From assembly GCA_002308815.1 (NCBI GenBank), contig DBVX01000102.1, positions 1 to 9,638 of the forward strand: a stretch of DNA of 9,638 bases. The letters run 5' to 3'. The position numbers and the translations under genes are program-made. A model generated the notes under the pieces. That model was not told the DNA's origin, did not search any database, and worked only from the letters and a program-made list of their open reading frames with translations. Positions 7,524-9,638 of the stretch are shown here, piece after piece (positions within the stretch are counted from its first letter, which is position 1; each line of letters opens with the position of its first letter). Source of the DNA: Bacteroidales bacterium UBA1253 (lineage in GTDB: Bacteria > Bacteroidota > Bacteroidia > Bacteroidales > Paludibacteraceae).

Positions 7524-7676
7524 ATGAAAACGTATCAAAATCCTAACACAGAGATTATGTTGCTCGCGGGTGAAAGAATGATGGATGAAGCCCAATTCTC
7601 GTATGGCGGCGGTGGTCACGGAGGAGCGCTTATGCCGGAAAAAACATACGCACCCCAGGCACCTAAAACAAAATAA
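7524..7676 (+). CDS. Glycine-rich 50-residue small protein of the Bacteroidales MKxYxxPxxEI type
   Basis: An uninterrupted ATG-to-TAA frame of 50 codons encodes a protein starting MKTYQNPNTEIMLLAGERMM. It continues with DEAQFSY, the cluster GGGGHGG at 28-34, and a P/K-rich end (PQAPKTK). It has no signal peptide or membrane segment. From memory, short Bacteroidales proteins often begin with Lys-x-Tyr-x-x-Pro-x-x-Glu-Ile/Val, a hydrophobic patch and Glu-x-Met, followed by a variable low-complexity part. This one fits; I know of no established function. The leader-plus-variable-part layout recalls peptide precursors, but no modification enzyme or transporter is nearby. It fills the otherwise large gap between two exported-protein genes, 53 bases after one and 5 before the next, and has an A-rich leader before the ATG. 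Both spacing and composition support a real gene. Confidence 0.68.
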   Translation: MKTYQNPNTEIMLLAGERMMDEAQFSYGGGGHGGALMPEKTYAPQAPKTK

Positions 7677-7681
7677 CCGCA

Positions 7682-8899
7682 ATGAGACGCTTATCCTTAA
7701 GAGGACTGATGCCTGTGATAGGCATCGTCCTCTGCGGGCTGTCACTATCCGCGCAGAGCACCATCCATGAGTTGAAGCTGGAGCCTGAAAAGCTTGAAGC
7801 GGTTGAGGGCAAGGCTTACCTGTTTGCCGTGCCATACACCGTGCCGGTGGCAAACATTGTTTCATCATCCAACGCGGCGGTGAATGCATCACAAGGGAAG
7901 GTTGCCATCTACGTGTATGATGGTCCGAAACGCGCCGTAGGTCTGGATCCATGGGTGGCTGTCGGCACGGGCAGCGAACTGGTGGCGGGTAAATGCTACA
8001 AGATGGTGCTTAACGGCACAACCCAGAACACGTGGAAATGCCAACCCACAGGCACTCCTACAGAGTCGAAAAGCGTCACTATCAGCAAGAACACCGGTAG
8101 CAGTCCCGTCCTGAGCGGCTGGAACGGTGTGGCGAACACGGCATGGAGCAAAGCTTCAGCGACACTTGACGGGGTGTCATACGCATATATCTATGACAAC
8201 GGGAACGGCGTTTACGCGTTGGAGAATCTTGACCGCACATGGGACGTTGGCGAACCGATGATTGTCCAATCGCCCGTTGCGGGCAAGATGACCTTCACCA
8301 AATCGGGAGTCGGTTTTGACTTCGGGGGAAACATGAAACCCGGTGAAGAGTTTGACGCTCCGTCCCGTAAGACGGCATCGGAGACATACAATCTGGTAAT
8401 CTCGCCTCTTAACGACGGATACACCGACAAAATGGATCTGACTTTCCAGACGGAGGATAAGGACGGCTACGTAATCGGCAAGGATCTTGCCAAACTCCAC
8501 GGAGAGGGCACGGGCGTCCTTCAGATATGGATGGAAGCCTACGGAACCGACCTTTCTGTACACACAGCAGTTCTGACAGATGGGAGAGCCGTCATACCGG
8601 TGCATATCTACGCTCCTGCCACTGATGACTATGTGCTGACCGCCGGAGGCGGTGACGTGTCACAATTCACACTGGTTCACAACGGCGCATACCAGACCAA
8701 AAGCATCAACTATTGGCGCATACGGTTGACGAAAGGGGAGAACATCCTTACGCTACAGTACGGTTTCCCCACGCCTACCGGCATCGATGAGTCGAATACC
8801 GAGAGGCGGTCGAAAAAAGTGATGCGTGACGGGCGACTCTTTATCCTGCGTGACGGGCAATGGTTCAACGCGCTGGGAGAACAGACAACTGAAAACTGA
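7682..8899 (+). CDS. Exported beta-rich protein of unknown function with C-terminal tail
   Basis: The 405-residue product has a signal peptide of about 24 residues (MRRLSLR, hydrophobic core, LSA before QS). The mature part is rich in T, S, G, V and aromatic residues in short alternating strands, with no catalytic motif I can name. The middle includes VAIYVYDGP, CYKMVLNG, GWNGVANTAW and MIVQSP. Around 300-350 a jelly-roll-like stretch (VIPVHIYAPATDDYVLT) precedes a strand pair ending ILTLQYG. TGIDES (366-371) and the tail SKKVM..G.LFI...G..FNALG (377-399) mirror the tails of the two exported proteins upstream, with Phe for Tyr. It begins 5 bases after the 50-residue gene, so translational coupling is likely. 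An adhesin or surface structural protein is plausible. The protein family is not recognised. Confidence 0.8.
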   Translation: MRRLSLRGLMPVIGIVLCGLSLSAQSTIHELKLEPEKLEAVEGKAYLFAVPYTVPVANIVSSSNAAVNASQGKVAIYVYDGPKRAVGLDPWVAVGTGSELVAGKCYKMVLNGTTQNTWKCQPTGTPTESKSVTISKNTGSSPVLSGWNGVANTAWSKASATLDGVSYAYIYDNGNGVYALENLDRTWDVGEPMIVQSPVAGKMTFTKSGVGFDFGGNMKPGEEFDAPSRKTASETYNLVISPLNDGYTDKMDLTFQTEDKDGYVIGKDLAKLHGEGTGVLQIWMEAYGTDLSVHTAVLTDGRAVIPVHIYAPATDDYVLTAGGGDVSQFTLVHNGAYQTKSINYWRIRLTKGENILTLQYGFPTPTGIDESNTERRSKKVMRDGRLFILRDGQWFNALGEQTTEN

Positions 8900-8900
8900 A
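8887..8900 (+). repeat. Two tandem copies of AACTGAA at the gene junction
   Basis: AACTGAA occurs twice in a row. The second copy contains the TGA stop of the upstream gene, and the ATG of the DUF5606 gene follows three bases later. It is too short to carry weight on its own, but such ACTGAAA tandems are familiar in A-rich Bacteroidales junctions. Confidence 0.4.
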
Positions 8901-8902
8901 AA

Positions 8903-9460
8903 ATGATAACAGACAGTATGCTAAACAAGATTCTTTCGATAACAGGCAAGCCCGGCTTGTACAAGCTGATCAGTCAGGGCAAAAACATGCTCATTGTCGA
9001 GTCGCTGACGGACGGCAAGCGTATGCCGACCTACGCCCGCGACAAGATTGTATCGCTGGCGGACGTGTCAATGTACACAACGGGCGAGGATGTGCCGTTG
9101 GGCGATGTACTGACATCATTGGGCAAGAAGCAGGAACTGCGTGCAGTGGAAATGGATGTGAAGAACGCCACTCCGGACGCTTTGCGCGGGTTCTTTGAGG
9201 GTGTCCTTCCTGATTTCGACCGCGACCGCGTCTATCCGACCGACATCCAGAAACTGATCAAGTGGTACAACCTGCTGATAGCGGCAGGCATCACCGATTT
9301 CAGCGTGGAGAAGGAAGAAGGCGAAAAAATTGCGGAAAACTCATCGGAAAACAAAGATAACCGCACCGAACAAAAACCCGCCCGTCAGACGCAAGTGAAG
9401 ACCCAGAAGAAGACTACCGGCGCGACTGCAAAGACCGGCGTGGGTGCAAAGAAAGGTTGA
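8903..9460 (+). CDS. DUF5606 family protein
   Basis: This 185-residue cytoplasmic protein has the DUF5606 hallmark at its N-terminus: LNKILSITGKPGLYKLISQG, then MLIVESL, YARDKIVSL and MYTTGEDVPLGDVL. DUF5606 is a small, well-conserved Bacteroidetes family with no established function. The conserved part covers about residues 5-137, including a helical segment DIQKLIKWYNLL. From about 145 a low-complexity K/T/A/Q-rich tail follows, typical of this family and probably disordered. Two starts are possible: the ATG at 8903, 3 bases after the preceding stop, or the ATG at 8918 (Met6), which better matches where I recall homologues beginning. It has no signal peptide, unlike the four large proteins upstream. 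Its stop overlaps the start of the Nif3-like gene, which suggests a coupled core pair. Confidence 0.88.
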   Translation: MITDSMLNKILSITGKPGLYKLISQGKNMLIVESLTDGKRMPTYARDKIVSLADVSMYTTGEDVPLGDVLTSLGKKQELRAVEMDVKNATPDALRGFFEGVLPDFDRDRVYPTDIQKLIKWYNLLIAAGITDFSVEKEEGEKIAENSSENKDNRTEQKPARQTQVKTQKKTTGATAKTGVGAKKG

Positions 9461-9638
9461 TACTCAGCGAAATTATTGATATCATAGAATCTGTAGCCCC
9501 GCTGTCGAGGCAGGAGGAGTGGGACAATTCGGGGCTGCAGGTTGGCGATGTTAGCAGGGAGATACACTCTGTACTGCTATCGGTGGATGTATCCGAAGCG
9601 GTCGTCGCCGAGGCGATAAAGGAAGGTTGTGACATGAT
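9457..9638 (+). CDS. Nif3-like dinuclear metal centre protein, N-terminal part (runs off the window)
   Basis: The reading frame opens with TTG at 9457, overlaps the DUF5606 stop (TTGA) and stays open to the window end, giving 60 codons. Features of the Nif3/YbgI family are clear: a leading helix, APL at 14-16, WDNSGLQVGD at 22-31, and the strand-helix LLSVDVSEAVVAEAIKEGCD at 40-59. In this family the metal-binding His-His motif usually comes right after, so it lies outside. No ATG or GTG lies nearby upstream in frame, and the TTG places WDN at the position usual for homologues, which supports it as start. Family members form ring-shaped hexamers with two metal ions per subunit; some annotations call them GTP cyclohydrolase I type 2, but the cellular role is unsettled. 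It was found by frame reading, since the gene is incomplete here. Confidence 0.88.
   Translation, partial: MILSEIIDIIESVAPLSRQEEWDNSGLQVGDVSREIHSVLLSVDVSEAVVAEAIKEGCDM

Overview
The window looks like a chromosomal piece of a Bacteroidales bacterium (Prevotella, Bacteroides or a relative). Four things point there. A Bacteroidetes-type promoter (TTTG, then TAnnTTTG) stands before the first gene. No gene has a clear Shine-Dalgarno site, and leaders are A-rich. The large exported proteins carry C-terminal modules that I know from Bacteroidales surface proteins. A DUF5606 gene followed by a Nif3-like gene, both typical of Bacteroidetes, closes the window. GC content is about half. All supported genes lie on the + strand, and no RNA gene, CRISPR array, transposon or phage gene is visible.

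Layout: 1-131 holds an A-rich stretch, the promoter and a short leader. 132-5420 encodes a 1762-residue exported M6 (immune inhibitor A-like) metalloprotease. Its catalytic domain is followed by twelve InlB-B-like (Listeria-Bacteroides) repeats and a C-terminal surface-protein module. 5435-6145 encodes a small exported protein with two similar repeats. 6178-7470 encodes an exported protein carrying the protease's C-terminal module. 7524-7676 is a 50-codon gene for a glycine-rich small protein. 7682-8899 encodes a third exported beta-rich protein of unknown function. 8903-9460 is a DUF5606 protein, and from 9457 to the window edge runs the start of a Nif3-like dinuclear metal protein.

The genes are tightly packed, with spacings of 14, 32, 53, 5, 3 and -4 bases. 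No terminator or second promoter was recognised, so the set may be one transcription unit. Three of the four large exported proteins end in the same short tail (TG, then KK, then G-L-I, then YN/FN-A-G), a likely sorting or anchoring signal. The protease lacks it. A reasonable but unproven reading is a secreted or surface-displayed protease with a long repetitive stalk, made together with accessory exported proteins and a small peptide. The last two genes are conserved cytoplasmic genes and mark the change from an accessory surface locus to core genome.

The points most worth a second look are the 50-residue gene at 7524, the exact 969-bp in-frame tandem duplication inside the protease, and the shared C-terminal tail that the protease itself lacks.
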